From Brasilonema sp. UFV-L1 (GTDB lineage Bacteria > Cyanobacteriota > Cyanobacteriia > Cyanobacteriales > Nostocaceae), in assembly GCF_012912105.1 (NCBI RefSeq), contig NZ_QMEA01000020.1, forward strand, positions 60,749 through 124,748: a stretch of 64,000 nucleotides of DNA. The letters run 5' to 3'. How positions within the stretch are numbered: the stretch's first letter is position 1; each line of letters starts with the position of its first letter. A program made the position numbers and the translations under genes. This document shows positions 45,198 to 54,764 of the stretch, in pieces. The notes beneath the pieces are model-generated. The model worked only from the letters and a program-made list of their open reading frames with translations. It ran no database searches and had not been told where the DNA came from.

Positions 45198-46176
45198 GGT
45201 AGGTACTCCTTAAGCTAATTCAATCTGAAAAAGAATACTGAAAACGCTAATTTTTTTCCACAATTTTGACAGAGTGTCAATGATTTCTTGAAGAAGCTGT
45301 CAGAAGACAGCCTTGCTGAATCGATTTGGTTGGACATTCAAAGCTGACAACCAACCGTTAACCACCAAATTTACAATTTTGGTGGAGGCGACGACCACCG
45401 ATTTTTTCAATCGAGCGTCTAAAGTATTCCGACTCAATTGTTTAGACTGATGCTTCTATGTATTTCGTGTCAAATCAAGAACATTTTTTTGCTAGAAGTC
45501 AGCCCATATATTAGCAAGTTTATGTGTGTCTTAAAAGTAAGAAAGTTAGGTAATTACTATTAATTTTTTTTAAAAAAGTGGGAAATGTAGAAAAAGTGAT
45601 AGTCTTTAGAAAAGAACGCAGAAATTCTTAGCACAGAACTCGTCTGGGAAAAAATCTTTTTTATGGAAAAATTTGTAGAATTTTTTCATGAATAATCGAT
45701 ATCAAATCGAGTCAGTGCGTTCGTTGCCGGGGTTCCCCCAGTTGTTGCATCTGGCGTGGCTTTCTAATGTGTCATTCCTCTGTCTGGGAAGAATCTCGCG
45801 AGATACAGCAATTCCAAACAGAGACGTTGAGTCTACAACAGAAGACGCGCACTCAGTAAATAATCCTGTACTGATAAGAGCAAGAAATAAGTTGTCAAAA
45901 TCTATCAAGTTAGTTGCTGTGTAGTATAATTTGGGACTTGTTGCAAATCCTGATGATAAGTTCGCTTGATTATAGCTATTTTTCGTATTTTTAACGGTTA
46001 AAAAGTAAATTTGTAAAAAACAATTGCTGGTTTTGTGTTGCTTTGGTTTATAATAATATTAGTTCTGTTGTAGATGTTACAAATTGTAAATTTAAATATC
46101 TTCAAGAAAGCGTAGATACACTGAAATTAAAGAATTAATATTGATACCATCACAACCACGAGAATCTGTGATATCA
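45198..46176. other. Long gap upstream of the phosphate regulator genes
   Basis: About 980 bp without a supported gene. A hairpin CCACCAAA/TTTGGTGG lies at 45362-45385. Opposed short frames at 45688-45924 are not convincing. The last 100 bp contain the palindrome TTACAAATTGTAA (46077-46089), probably part of the sphR-type promoter. Confidence 0.5.
46077..46089. promoter_or_regulatory. Palindrome TTACAAATTGTAA upstream of the SphR-type gene
   Basis: A perfect 6-1-6 palindrome about 88 bp before the chosen start. It is a candidate operator. It does not match the PyTTAAPyPyT Pho-box half-sites. Confidence 0.35.
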
Positions 46177-46929
46177 ATGTATACCAGCGAATCGACCAAG
46201 TATCCCCACACGGCGGCAATCGGACAAAGAAGCCGCATTCTGGTAGTGGAAGATGAAGAGCTGATCCGGGATATGATTGTTTTAGCTTTGGAAGAGGAAG
46301 GTTATGGAGTTGTAACTGCCACTGATGGGCGGTTGGCTGTAGAATACCTCAAAAGTTATGAACCCAGTTCAGGAGAGCTTTCCTTTGATCTGGTGATTCT
46401 TGATTTGATGCTACCTCAAATTAATGGATTAGATATCTGCCGCTTAATCCGATATCAAGGGAACCCAGTACCAATTTTAATGTTAAGTGCTAAGGGGAGT
46501 GAAACAGACCGTGTTTTGGGGCTGGAAGTGGGGGCAGATGACTACTTAACCAAACCCTTTAGTATGCGGGAGTTAGTGGCTCGTTGTCGAGCATTGCTGC
46601 GTCGTCAACGCTTGAGCTGTTTGCCTCAGCTACCAGTACTTCAGTATAAAGATGTGACTTTGTATCCCCAAGAATGTCGGGTGCTGGTTCGCTCTCAAGA
46701 GGTGAATTTGTCACCAAAGGAATTCCGACTTTTAGAACTGTTTATGAGTTATGCCCGTAGGGTATGGTCGCGCGAGCAATTGCTAGACCAAGTTTGGGGA
46801 CCAGATTTTGTCGGAGATAGTAAAACTGTGGATGTGCATATTCGCTGGCTGCGCGAAAAATTAGAGCAAGATCCCAGTCGTCCAGAATATATCGTGACTG
46901 TACGAGGTTTTGGCTATCGATTTGGATAG
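46177..46929 (+). CDS. sphR: Phosphate response regulator, SphR/PhoB type
   Basis: 250 residues from the ATG at 46177; an in-frame TTG at 46141 would add 12. The receiver domain has RILVVEDEELIRDMIVLALE (acidic pair), LVILDLMLPQINGLDICRLI (phospho-Asp) and DYLTKPFSMRELVARC (Thr-Lys). The winged-helix OmpR/PhoB domain runs from ~150 (VNLSPKEFRLLELFMSYARR to TVDVHIRWLREKLEQDPSRP and YIVTVRGFGYRFG). A kinase gene of the SphS type follows 41 bp later, then phoU. The assignment rests on this order, since the sequence alone says only PhoB-like. Confidence 0.88.
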   Translation: MYTSESTKYPHTAAIGQRSRILVVEDEELIRDMIVLALEEEGYGVVTATDGRLAVEYLKSYEPSSGELSFDLVILDLMLPQINGLDICRLIRYQGNPVPILMLSAKGSETDRVLGLEVGADDYLTKPFSMRELVARCRALLRRQRLSCLPQLPVLQYKDVTLYPQECRVLVRSQEVNLSPKEFRLLELFMSYARRVWSREQLLDQVWGPDFVGDSKTVDVHIRWLREKLEQDPSRPEYIVTVRGFGYRFG

Positions 46930-46970
46930 TTGTTAGTTTTTAGTTGTCAGAGAACAACTAATAACTAGCA

Positions 46971-48284
46971 ATGCTCATACTGGGATTTTTACTGGGTTTA
47001 GCGGTAGGTGTAAGTTTTTGGGTATGGCAACAGGTTCAACTGAACCGCTATTTAGGGCAGGTATTGCGACCGTTAACCGCGCATTCTTCTGACGTGGCGC
47101 TGCTAATACCAGGCTTGCGGCACGAAATTAAATTAATTGTGCAGCAACGGCAACAATTGCAACAGTTGCTCCAAACATATGAAGACCTCTTAGAGTTCGC
47201 GCCAGTAGGGTATTTGCAAGTTGACGAAGAAAATCAACTGCTTTGGTGTAATCAGCAGGCGCGAAAAATGTTGTATCTGCAAAGATGGCAACCCGGACAG
47301 GTACGCTTATTGTTAGAGTTAATAAGATCCTACGAACTTGACCAGTTAATTGAGCAAACGCGCGATCGCCAAAAGTCACAGGTTAAGGAGTGGGTGTTTC
47401 ATCCTTCTTGCGAGAATGCAGCAGCTATTTCGGAGGTGAAATCTCTCATGTTGCAAGCAACAAGTTTATCCTTGCCAAAAGGACATGTAGGAGTTTTTAT
47501 AGAAAATCGTCAGCCTGTGCTGGATATGAACCAAGCACGCGAGCGTGCTTTTTCTGATCTCGCACACGAACTGAGAACTCCGTTGACTTCAATACGTCTG
47601 GTTGTCGAAACATTACAAGATCGTGTCAAACCACCTTTGGATCGCTGGGTGAATCGTCTGTTGCAAGAGGTTGACAGATTGATTCACCTGGTACAAAGTT
47701 GGCTAGAACTCACTCAGCTAGAAACAAACCCTACCATTCAACTGCATCGTCAACCAATAGAAGCGCGATCGCTGATTCTGTCTGTATGGGACACTTTAGC
47801 ACCCTTAGCACAGCAACACAAAATTGAGATTGCTTACTCTGGTCCAGAAAATATCTGGATTAATGCCGATGAATCTCGCATTTACCAGGTGTTCCTCAAC
47901 TTACTTGACAACAGTATCAAATACAGCTTACCAAATACAACCGTTGTCGTTGAAGCAAAAATCGTTTCGGAACAGAAAAATCAACAACCAGTACTACAAA
48001 TTAACATTATTGACTCCGGTGCAGGTTTTTCTCAAGCAGATTTACCCCATGTTTTTGAGCGATTTTACCGAGGAGACCAAGCACGGTCTCGTGTGACAAC
48101 TTTAGACAGTTATTCAACTACGGCAATTGTCGGTAGTGGTTTAGGTTTGGCAATTGTCCGGCAAATTATTCTAGCCCACGGCGGTTCTGTAAAAGCGATG
48201 AATCATCCAAAAACTGGGGGAGCATGGTTACAAATTGAACTTCCTTGCGTCGTGGCAAATTCTGCTAGCCAAGATTATATTTGA
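46971..48284 (+). CDS. sphS: Phosphate sensor histidine kinase, SphS/PhoR type
   Basis: 437 residues. One N-terminal hydrophobic segment (LILGFLLGLAVGVSFWVWQQ) anchors the protein. A PAS domain (about 65-165: LEFAPVGYLQVDEENQLLWC) follows. HisKA has an intact H-box (FSDLAHELRTPLTSIRLVVE). HATPase has FLNLLDNSIKYS (N), NIIDSGAGFSQADLPHVFER (G1/F) and VGSGLGLAIVRQ (G2). All catalytic residues are present, in contrast to two other kinases in the window. It phosphorylates the preceding regulator under phosphate limitation (family knowledge). phoU follows 10 bp downstream. Confidence 0.9.
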   Translation: MLILGFLLGLAVGVSFWVWQQVQLNRYLGQVLRPLTAHSSDVALLIPGLRHEIKLIVQQRQQLQQLLQTYEDLLEFAPVGYLQVDEENQLLWCNQQARKMLYLQRWQPGQVRLLLELIRSYELDQLIEQTRDRQKSQVKEWVFHPSCENAAAISEVKSLMLQATSLSLPKGHVGVFIENRQPVLDMNQARERAFSDLAHELRTPLTSIRLVVETLQDRVKPPLDRWVNRLLQEVDRLIHLVQSWLELTQLETNPTIQLHRQPIEARSLILSVWDTLAPLAQQHKIEIAYSGPENIWINADESRIYQVFLNLLDNSIKYSLPNTTVVVEAKIVSEQKNQQPVLQINIIDSGAGFSQADLPHVFERFYRGDQARSRVTTLDSYSTTAIVGSGLGLAIVRQIILAHGGSVKAMNHPKTGGAWLQIELPCVVANSASQDYI

Positions 48285-48294
48285 AAATATCTTC

Positions 48295-48981
48295 ATGTTT
48301 GAGACTACAAGAGTGAAAGTCCCCCTTTATAGTCCCAATACTGAAACACCCCAGCTGGCTCGTGAGATTAGGCGCTTAGAGCAAGATGTCTTGCGTATGG
48401 GTGCTCTAGTAGAACAATCTTTTCGTCAGAGTCACCAAGCCTTGTTTGCTCGTAACTTGACAGCAGCTGAGGAACTTCCTGTTTTAGATAAAAAGATTGA
48501 TCGCTTCTATAAACAAATAGAGCTAGATTGTACAGCAATCATGACGCTGCAAGTTCCTACAGCTCAAGATTTGCGTTGTTTGAGTGCTTTTATGCAACTT
48601 GTGCGCGATTTAGAACGCATTGGTGACTATGCTAAGGATTTGGCTAAAATTGCAATTAAAATTTTTCCCTATCCGACTCATTCTTCTTTACCAGAGATTG
48701 CAGTCATGTCTCACCATGCACAAGCAATGTTAGCAACGAGCTTAGTGGCTTTAGCAGATTTAGATGAAGTCAACGGACGAGGTATAAAGCAACTCGATGA
48801 TGCTGTAGATAATGCTTATGAACGGCTTTATCAGACTTTAGCTCATCAGCGCTACGACCAAGGTGTTGTTGAGCCGATTTTACTGTTGGTACTGGCGATT
48901 CGTTGTTTAGAGCGCATGGCAGATCATGCAACTAACATCGGTCAACGTGTAGCATATATTGTGACTGGTCAACGAAATTAA
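48295..48981 (+). CDS. phoU: PhoU, negative modulator of phosphate signalling
   Basis: 228 residues from the ATG at 48295; an in-frame start at 48235 lies inside sphS and is unlikely. There are two PhoU repeats of three helices each, with metal-cluster motifs RDLERIGDYAKDLAKIA and RCLERMADHATNIGQRV. PhoU links the Pst transporter to the kinase and keeps the pathway off when phosphate is plentiful. It is ten bases after sphS, so sphR-sphS-phoU form one operon. Confidence 0.95.
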   Translation: MFETTRVKVPLYSPNTETPQLAREIRRLEQDVLRMGALVEQSFRQSHQALFARNLTAAEELPVLDKKIDRFYKQIELDCTAIMTLQVPTAQDLRCLSAFMQLVRDLERIGDYAKDLAKIAIKIFPYPTHSSLPEIAVMSHHAQAMLATSLVALADLDEVNGRGIKQLDDAVDNAYERLYQTLAHQRYDQGVVEPILLLVLAIRCLERMADHATNIGQRVAYIVTGQRN

Positions 48982-49367
48982 ATACTCGGTGTAAGTTTCG
49001 GGGAGGGAGTTTTCACTCTCCCCAAGCCTATATTTCTATCAACAGCCTATCTCTTGTAGCTATTACTTTAGATAGATGTAGGCAAAACAGATAAAGATTA
49101 CTTATTATATTATCAAAAACATTTAGCTTGTTCCTTCTTAAAAAAGGTTAGTAGCTCTTCAAAAAAAACAGGCCAAAAGCTATACAGATTGTATTTTCTG
49201 ATAATGAGATAAAAACTTGAGATATCCCAAGAGTTTAAAAGATTTGTGTACTAGCAAATATTTTACGAAAAATTTACCTATTCTTAAACTTATAAGTTTA
49301 GATTAGGCAATGATAATGTAAAAGCGATGCTGTCTGATAGATAGCTCAAGTGTAATTAATAAAATAA
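48982..49367. other. Gap upstream of the PhoX gene
   Basis: About 385 AT-rich bases. It includes a perfect 16-bp palindrome at 49285-49300. No gene is visible. Confidence 0.5.
49285..49300. promoter_or_regulatory. Perfect palindrome TAAACTTATAAGTTTA upstream of phoX
   Basis: All 16 bases are self-complementary; it lies 68 bp before the start. It includes CTTAAACT-like sequences close to, but not the same as, the cyanobacterial Pho-box half-site, which is normally a direct rather than an inverted repeat. It is a candidate control site. Confidence 0.45.
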
Positions 49368-51614
49368 ATGAGTATCACACGTCGGGACTTCCTGCTGTTG
49401 CTTGGAAGCAGTGCAAGTACAGTAGTACTTTACTCTTTGGCAGGATGCGACAAAAAAGTCGCAGTGCAACCTACCACGCCAGAAGTCAAAGCAGCATTTG
49501 CATTTCAACCAATTAAAGGTCCAATTCCCCTAGAAACAGCTGGTTTTCGACCAGAACAGCAAAAAGAACAATACAGTAGTTATGAAGTTCAGGATGATTT
49601 GGTTCTGCCACAAGGATATCAATACCAAGTCATTGCTGCATGGGGTGATAAATTAGGTGATTCTCGTTTTGGTTACAACAATGATTATCTTTCTTTGATT
49701 CCAACAGGCGAGAATGAAGGATATTTGTCAGTCAACTTTGAATATATTAGTGCCATACCTTGGATGCAAACTTACGAACAAGTGATCGGGAAATCACTGC
49801 CGTTTGATGAGGTAAAAGCAGCACTCAAAGAAAACAAGTCAGGAAAGAATGAGATTAATGCTTTCTCATTGCCAGACTCAAATCCAATCAAGGCGAAAAT
49901 ACGAGAAATTTGCAAAGAAGCACTCTTAGACCAGGGCTTGGGTGTGATGTCCATTCGCAAAACAGCTGATGGAAAGTGGGAACGTACTAATTCTAAAGCA
50001 GATAGACGAATTAGTGGTATCTCTGGTTTGGAAGATGGGCGCTATCTGAAAGCAACTGGACCGGCAGTTGTGGTTTTTCGCAAGCAGCAAGGATTAGGAT
50101 ATGTAGATAAGTTAGGCGATCGCATTATTGGTTCTTATGGTAACTGTGCTGGTGGAACCACGCCTTGGGGTACAGTCCTCAGCGCGGAAGAAAACTTTCA
50201 AGCACAAGTCCCAGAACCAGTTTATGCTGATGGCACATCCTTTGACCCCAGCAAGCAACCATTTGCTTTAGGTGACGAAGAACTTTTCGGACAAGGTAAT
50301 GTGTTTGGATTAGCAGGGAATAAATATGGTTGGATTGTGGAAGTTGATCCAGCTAATCCTAACGACTACGGAACAAAACATACTTGGTTGGGACGCTATC
50401 ACCATGAAGCGGTAGGTGTGCGAACAGAAGCAGGAAAACCACTGGCTTTTTATTCTGGGTGCGATCGCCGAGGCGGACACATCTACAAATTTGTCAGCCG
50501 TGATATTGTCAACGATCCCAAAGATAAAGCGAATTCCCGCTTACTTTCTCAAGGAATGCTGTACGTTGCAAAATTTAACCCTGATGGGACAGGTCGTTGG
50601 ATTCCCTTGAAAGCTGACACACCTATCAATCCAGATCTTCCTAGCACAATTGCAGGAAACGTCATTCGCTTACCAAAAGGTCCAACAAAAGCTCAAGATA
50701 AAGGAGGACAAGCTTTTCAGCCGTTGCCAGCGCGTGTCGAAGGTGGTGATTTTGAAATCACCAAAGACGAGCAGATAACTCAGTACAAGCAAAAATTTAA
50801 AAAACTGGGTGACCTTTATATTGGTAATCCAGAAGAACAACAAGGTGCTATTCTTATAGACGCTCATTATGCAGCTAATGCTGCTGGTGGAACTTGCACA
50901 GCTCGTCCTGAAGATACAGAAATCGCTCCGAATGGAAATTTGTATATTAGTTTCACCTCTGGTTCTCCTGATGATGAAGGTGGTCCAGATATACGAGTTT
51001 TTAAAGGTCCTAAAAACGAAACTCCCTATGAGTATGGCTGGGTGATGCGTCTGGTTGAAGATGCGAACGAGCCTACAGCAAATAGCTTCCAATGGCAAAT
51101 GGTAGCGACTGGTGGTGAGCCATCTGTTGGTGGTTTGGGTTTTGCAAATCCAGACAATTTACTCTTGGATAACAACGGTAATATCTGGATGGTAACAGAT
51201 ATGTCCACCAGCAAAATGAATCAAGCTGTAAAAAGTCGCACAAATGACAAGGGAAAACCTGCTAGCCTATCCGGCTTGTTTGGTAACAACGCCTTATGGT
51301 ACATTCCCACAAACGGCGACGATGCTCTTAAAGCTTTTTTGTTTGGCATCGGACCGATGGAATGCGAAACCACAGGACCTTGCTTTGCTCCAGACCAGCA
51401 AACAATGTTTCTTTCCATACAACACCCTGGAGAAACTAACGGCATTCGTAAAAACCAAGCATCCGAGACTAGAGAATTTCTGATCACCACAACAACAGGT
51501 GAAGAATTCTTACAATCTCGTCAAATTCCAGTTGGTTCTAATTGGCCAAGCAAAAAACCTGATGATTCACCGAAACCAGCGGTTGTTGCTGTCTGGAAAT
51601 CTCCGGCAACTTGA
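49368..51614 (+). CDS. phoX: PhoX-type alkaline phosphatase (DUF839), Tat-exported
   Basis: 748 residues. The N-terminus MSITRRDFLLLLGSSASTVV has a Tat twin-arginine motif, and YSLAGCDKK is a lipobox, so this may be a Tat-exported lipoprotein. PhoX enzymes release phosphate from organic esters outside the cytoplasm using Ca2+ and Fe. Family blocks: YGNCAGGTTPWGTVLSAEEN (Cys and Glu that bind iron in characterised PhoX), GRYHHEAVGV, SGCDRRGGHIYKFVS, CTARPEDTEIAPNGNLYISF and GFANPDNLLLDNNGNIWMVT. It lies directly after sphR-sphS-phoU, which supports a phosphate-scavenging role. ATG at 49368. Confidence 0.9.
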   Translation: MSITRRDFLLLLGSSASTVVLYSLAGCDKKVAVQPTTPEVKAAFAFQPIKGPIPLETAGFRPEQQKEQYSSYEVQDDLVLPQGYQYQVIAAWGDKLGDSRFGYNNDYLSLIPTGENEGYLSVNFEYISAIPWMQTYEQVIGKSLPFDEVKAALKENKSGKNEINAFSLPDSNPIKAKIREICKEALLDQGLGVMSIRKTADGKWERTNSKADRRISGISGLEDGRYLKATGPAVVVFRKQQGLGYVDKLGDRIIGSYGNCAGGTTPWGTVLSAEENFQAQVPEPVYADGTSFDPSKQPFALGDEELFGQGNVFGLAGNKYGWIVEVDPANPNDYGTKHTWLGRYHHEAVGVRTEAGKPLAFYSGCDRRGGHIYKFVSRDIVNDPKDKANSRLLSQGMLYVAKFNPDGTGRWIPLKADTPINPDLPSTIAGNVIRLPKGPTKAQDKGGQAFQPLPARVEGGDFEITKDEQITQYKQKFKKLGDLYIGNPEEQQGAILIDAHYAANAAGGTCTARPEDTEIAPNGNLYISFTSGSPDDEGGPDIRVFKGPKNETPYEYGWVMRLVEDANEPTANSFQWQMVATGGEPSVGGLGFANPDNLLLDNNGNIWMVTDMSTSKMNQAVKSRTNDKGKPASLSGLFGNNALWYIPTNGDDALKAFLFGIGPMECETTGPCFAPDQQTMFLSIQHPGETNGIRKNQASETREFLITTTTGEEFLQSRQIPVGSNWPSKKPDDSPKPAVVAVWKSPAT

Positions 51615-52140
51615 CAAAGAATTCAGGACAAGCTAGGATGTTCTGCTGCGAGTTTTTATTTTGTCCAGAGCGAAAATGATTTTTTGATACACGTAAGTCT
51701 GCTCTTCATAGCATTTCTCCATAAATCTTTAGAAACAAAGACAACACAAAGAATCAACAATACATCAAAATGATTTTATGTCAGACAAAAATGACAAAGC
51801 CTGATTTCAACCCCATCGTATTGCTTTTGCTTTTTATGACAAATTAATCAGCACAACTATTCAACGCACTACCAAACTAAGTGCTTACAGCTATCACTAA
51901 GATTTTACTTGTTAATTTTTCACCAATTCTTTCTATTATAGTCAACTAGGTTACAGTCTTAAGTGACCAGAGTCTCCCAAGCTTACCAAATCTATCTTTT
52001 GATTGAGCTTGATACCAAGGAGCACGGATATGATAGCCTGAACCAACTTTGTGACGAGGCAACGTTCGACCCCACATCTTCGTGATGGCTCTAATCACTT
52101 TCCAATCTATCCCTTGACTCGTTTTACCTTATAAAATCCC
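51615..52140. other. Gap between phoX and the Crp-type gene
   Basis: About 525 AT-rich bases. I see no gene, RNA or distinct repeat. Confidence 0.5.
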
Positions 52141-52746
52141 ATGATGAATTCTACAAATCATTCTCAAAATCCTCTGCAGTCTAATAATTCTTCTCCTAGT
52201 GGGCAACTGCCACAACGACTTTTTACACGCCGTGAAATCATTCCGGCGCGCAATGACGTACTGTGGCGGATTGAGCGTGGAGCAGTTCGGACTTTAACCT
52301 GGAGTGAAGACGGAACGTTTATCACTTTGGGTTATTGGGGAGCTGGGGATTTGATTGGCTATCCTTTATCCAATGTCAAGCCATACCAAATTGAATGCTT
52401 AACGAGTGTAGAAGTCAGCGCCATCCCACCTCATTTGTGGAGTCAGGACGTTCATGCTTTGTTTTCCCACATCCAACAAGCAGAAGAGCTACTCAGTATT
52501 ATACACCGTAAACCCATTTCCTTGCGTTTATGGCAGTTTCTTGGTTGGCTAAGTGGAAAATTTGGTCGTGATGTCGAGCAAGGAAAGCTCATCGACCTCA
52601 ATGTCACTCATCAAGAGATGGCAGAAGTGTTAAATACAACACGGGTGACTGTAACTCGCTTGCTTCAGCAGTTTGAAGAAGAAGGAACTTTGCTGCGTCA
52701 CAAACGTCGCGTGATTTTGCGTTCGTCAGAGAAAGAATGTAAATAG
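52141..52746 (+). CDS. Crp/Fnr-family transcription regulator
   Basis: 201 residues; the ATG at 52144 directly after the first ATG is also possible. The N-terminal cyclic-nucleotide-binding-like barrel is short (LFTRREIIPARNDVLWRIER, LGYWGAGDLIGYPLSNVKPY) and lacks the classic cAMP phosphate cassette. A C-terminal helix-turn-helix (VTHQEMAEVLNTTRVTVTRL) binds DNA. It resembles regulators of the NtcA/Crp superfamily, but is not NtcA itself. The large porin gene begins 255 bp downstream and may be its target (inference). Confidence 0.85.
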   Translation: MMNSTNHSQNPLQSNNSSPSGQLPQRLFTRREIIPARNDVLWRIERGAVRTLTWSEDGTFITLGYWGAGDLIGYPLSNVKPYQIECLTSVEVSAIPPHLWSQDVHALFSHIQQAEELLSIIHRKPISLRLWQFLGWLSGKFGRDVEQGKLIDLNVTHQEMAEVLNTTRVTVTRLLQQFEEEGTLLRHKRRVILRSSEKECK

Positions 52747-52860
52747 TTTGCATTCAGTTCAGCCTTGCAGGCGGTTTTCCACAACCAGGAAACCAGCGTA
52801 GCCTATCTATAGACTTTGCATGCCCGCAGGGCTATTGACATATACAAAGAGTAAAAAAAG

Positions 52861-52890
52861 AGTGGTGATTAACCTGTGTTAATCACCACT
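52861..52890. promoter_or_regulatory. 13-bp-stem hairpin in the upstream region of the porin
   Basis: AGTGGTGATTAAC (52861-52873) and GTTAATCACCACT (52878-52890) are perfect inverses with a CTGT loop. The T-run (on the minus strand) lies on the upstream side, so it is not a normal plus-strand terminator. It could be an operator or a leader hairpin of the porin mRNA. Confidence 0.5.
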
Positions 52891-53001
52891 TACATCTGGT
52901 ACAATTCTGACAGAGAATCATTAGTGAGTTCCCAACAAAACCGTGTATTTTTAGGGAATTGTACCATGATTAAGTCGGTAGGTGTGAGCGAGACATAAAT
53001 C

Positions 53002-54675
53002 ATGAAAAAACTATCTAAAAACTTTCTAAAGTTAAGCCCAGTTGTTGTAGCTGCAACATTTTTCGCCGCAAATAGTGCTGTAGCCGGAGAAGTCAACGAA
53101 CAAATGACTTCCGTCTCTCAATTGACAGCACAATCTGACAGCATTGGTCAAGTAACATCTGTTTCCCAGTTTTCTGACGTACAACCAACAGATTGGGCAT
53201 TCCAAGCATTACAGTCTCTGGTGGAGCGCTACGGTTGTATCGCTGGTTATCCAAATGGAACCTATCGTGGTAACCGCGCTTTGACTCGTTATGAGTTCGC
53301 GGCTGGTTTGAATGCTTGTTTGGATCGGGTGAATGAACTGATTGCAACAGCCACCGCCGACTTGGTAAGAAAAGAAGACCTGACGACCTTACAGCGCTTA
53401 CAAGAAGAATTTTCTGCTGAATTGGCTACCCTGCGCGGTCGTGTTGATGCCTTAGAAGCTCGTACTGCTGAATTGGAAGCAAATCAATTCTCCACCACGA
53501 CAAAATTAGTTGGGGAAGCAATTTTCAACGTATCTGGCGCTTTTGGAGATGAAAAAGCAGTTCCCTCCGGTGCTGCACGTAATAACTCAGACGTAGAAGA
53601 CAACATAGTTTTCTCTGATCGGGTTCGTTTGAACTTGAACACCAGCTTCTTTGGCTCAGACCAGTTGCAAACTCGTCTCCAAGCTCGCAACACCTTCCAA
53701 AATGATGGTGGGAGCACATCTTCTACCAACCCCAGACCTAACGTCACGGGTACAAGCATGACCCGTCTGGGCTTTGATGGAAACAACAACAACGACATTG
53801 AAATCGACAAACTCAATTATGCTTTCAATTTAGGCAGCGCTGCGCGTGTCAAGATTGATGCATTTGGTGGTGAGTTATACGAAAACATCAACACTTTCAA
53901 CCCAGATTTTGCTAGCTCCGGTAGAGGTGCAATTTCCCGCTACGGTCGTTTCAGCCCCATTTACCGCCAAGGGAATGGTGGTAGTGGTGCAACACTAACC
54001 CTCAATCCCAAAGGACCTATCACTGTATCTGCTGCGTACCTAGCTGCTAGAGCCAATAACCCTAACGATGGGTCAGGTCTTTTCGATGGTAGCTATGCAG
54101 CCGTTGGTCAGATATCCTTCCAGCCGACTCAAGCATTCAACGTTGGTTTGACATACGCTCGCACCTATCAAAATAGAGGTGAAGGCAATGTAGGATCGAT
54201 TAACCTGTTTGACTCCACTGGTAGTCAATATGCAAATAACCCTTTTAACGATGCTGCTCTCACTGCTGACAATTACGGTGTACAAGCCAGTCTGAGACTT
54301 GGACCTAAAGTTACGCTTGGTGGTTGGTACGGTTACAGTGAGGCAGAAGCTGTGAGCGGTACGAGAGAGGGTGATAATGCATACTTCGAGTACTGGGCTG
54401 CTACAGTCTCTTTCAAGGACTTTGGCAGACAAGGTAGCGTGCTTGGTTTCGTCTTTGGTCAACCACCCAAAGCAACTGGTAACGAATTTGTCCAAACAAA
54501 TGGTGTTCGTCGTCAAGATAGAGATACGTCATATCACTTAGAGGCGCTGTACAGATTGCAACTCACTGATAACATTGCTGTCACTCCTGGCGTGTTGGTT
54601 ATCTTCAACCCAGAACACAATGACAGAAACGACACCGTTTACGTGGGTACACTGCGTACTACCTTCACTTTCTAA
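53002..54675 (+). CDS. SLH-domain outer-membrane porin (iron-uptake porin family)
   Basis: 557 residues. Signal peptide MKKLSKNFLKLSPVVVAATF to NSAVAG (~29). SLH domain at ~55-110 (SQFSDVQPTDWAFQALQSLV, GYPNGTYRGNRALTRYEFAA), which binds the peptidoglycan-linked polymer. A coiled coil follows (~112-165, QRLQEEFSAELATLRGRVDA). The rest is an OprB-type beta-barrel (from ~165 to the terminal TLRTTFTF, ending in Phe as outer-membrane proteins do). Related porins pass ions and small solutes. The strong terminator after it suggests an abundant transcript. Neighbour phoX and the Crp regulator suggest nutrient control. Confidence 0.94.
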   Translation: MKKLSKNFLKLSPVVVAATFFAANSAVAGEVNEQMTSVSQLTAQSDSIGQVTSVSQFSDVQPTDWAFQALQSLVERYGCIAGYPNGTYRGNRALTRYEFAAGLNACLDRVNELIATATADLVRKEDLTTLQRLQEEFSAELATLRGRVDALEARTAELEANQFSTTTKLVGEAIFNVSGAFGDEKAVPSGAARNNSDVEDNIVFSDRVRLNLNTSFFGSDQLQTRLQARNTFQNDGGSTSSTNPRPNVTGTSMTRLGFDGNNNNDIEIDKLNYAFNLGSAARVKIDAFGGELYENINTFNPDFASSGRGAISRYGRFSPIYRQGNGGSGATLTLNPKGPITVSAAYLAARANNPNDGSGLFDGSYAAVGQISFQPTQAFNVGLTYARTYQNRGEGNVGSINLFDSTGSQYANNPFNDAALTADNYGVQASLRLGPKVTLGGWYGYSEAEAVSGTREGDNAYFEYWAATVSFKDFGRQGSVLGFVFGQPPKATGNEFVQTNGVRRQDRDTSYHLEALYRLQLTDNIAVTPGVLVIFNPEHNDRNDTVYVGTLRTTFTF

Positions 54676-54724
54676 GATGAATTTTATGGCAAAGCTTACC
54701 TTTTGTTGAAGGTAAGGCTATGTG

Positions 54725-54753
54725 AAAAAAGCCTGTGTCAGCAGGCTTTTTTT
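54725..54753 (+). terminator. Terminator of the porin gene
   Basis: AAAAAAGCCTG and CAGGCTTTTTTT (54725-54753) form a stem with loop TGTCAG and a T-run. A smaller AGCTTACCTT/AAGGTAAGGCT stem precedes it. Confidence 0.9.
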
Positions 54754-54764
54754 GCATGAAAAGT

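Noticed and set aside
45688..45924. Opposed short frames on both strands
   Set aside because: Each is a shadow of the other, in GC-richer repeat-like DNA. Neither has a ribosome site.
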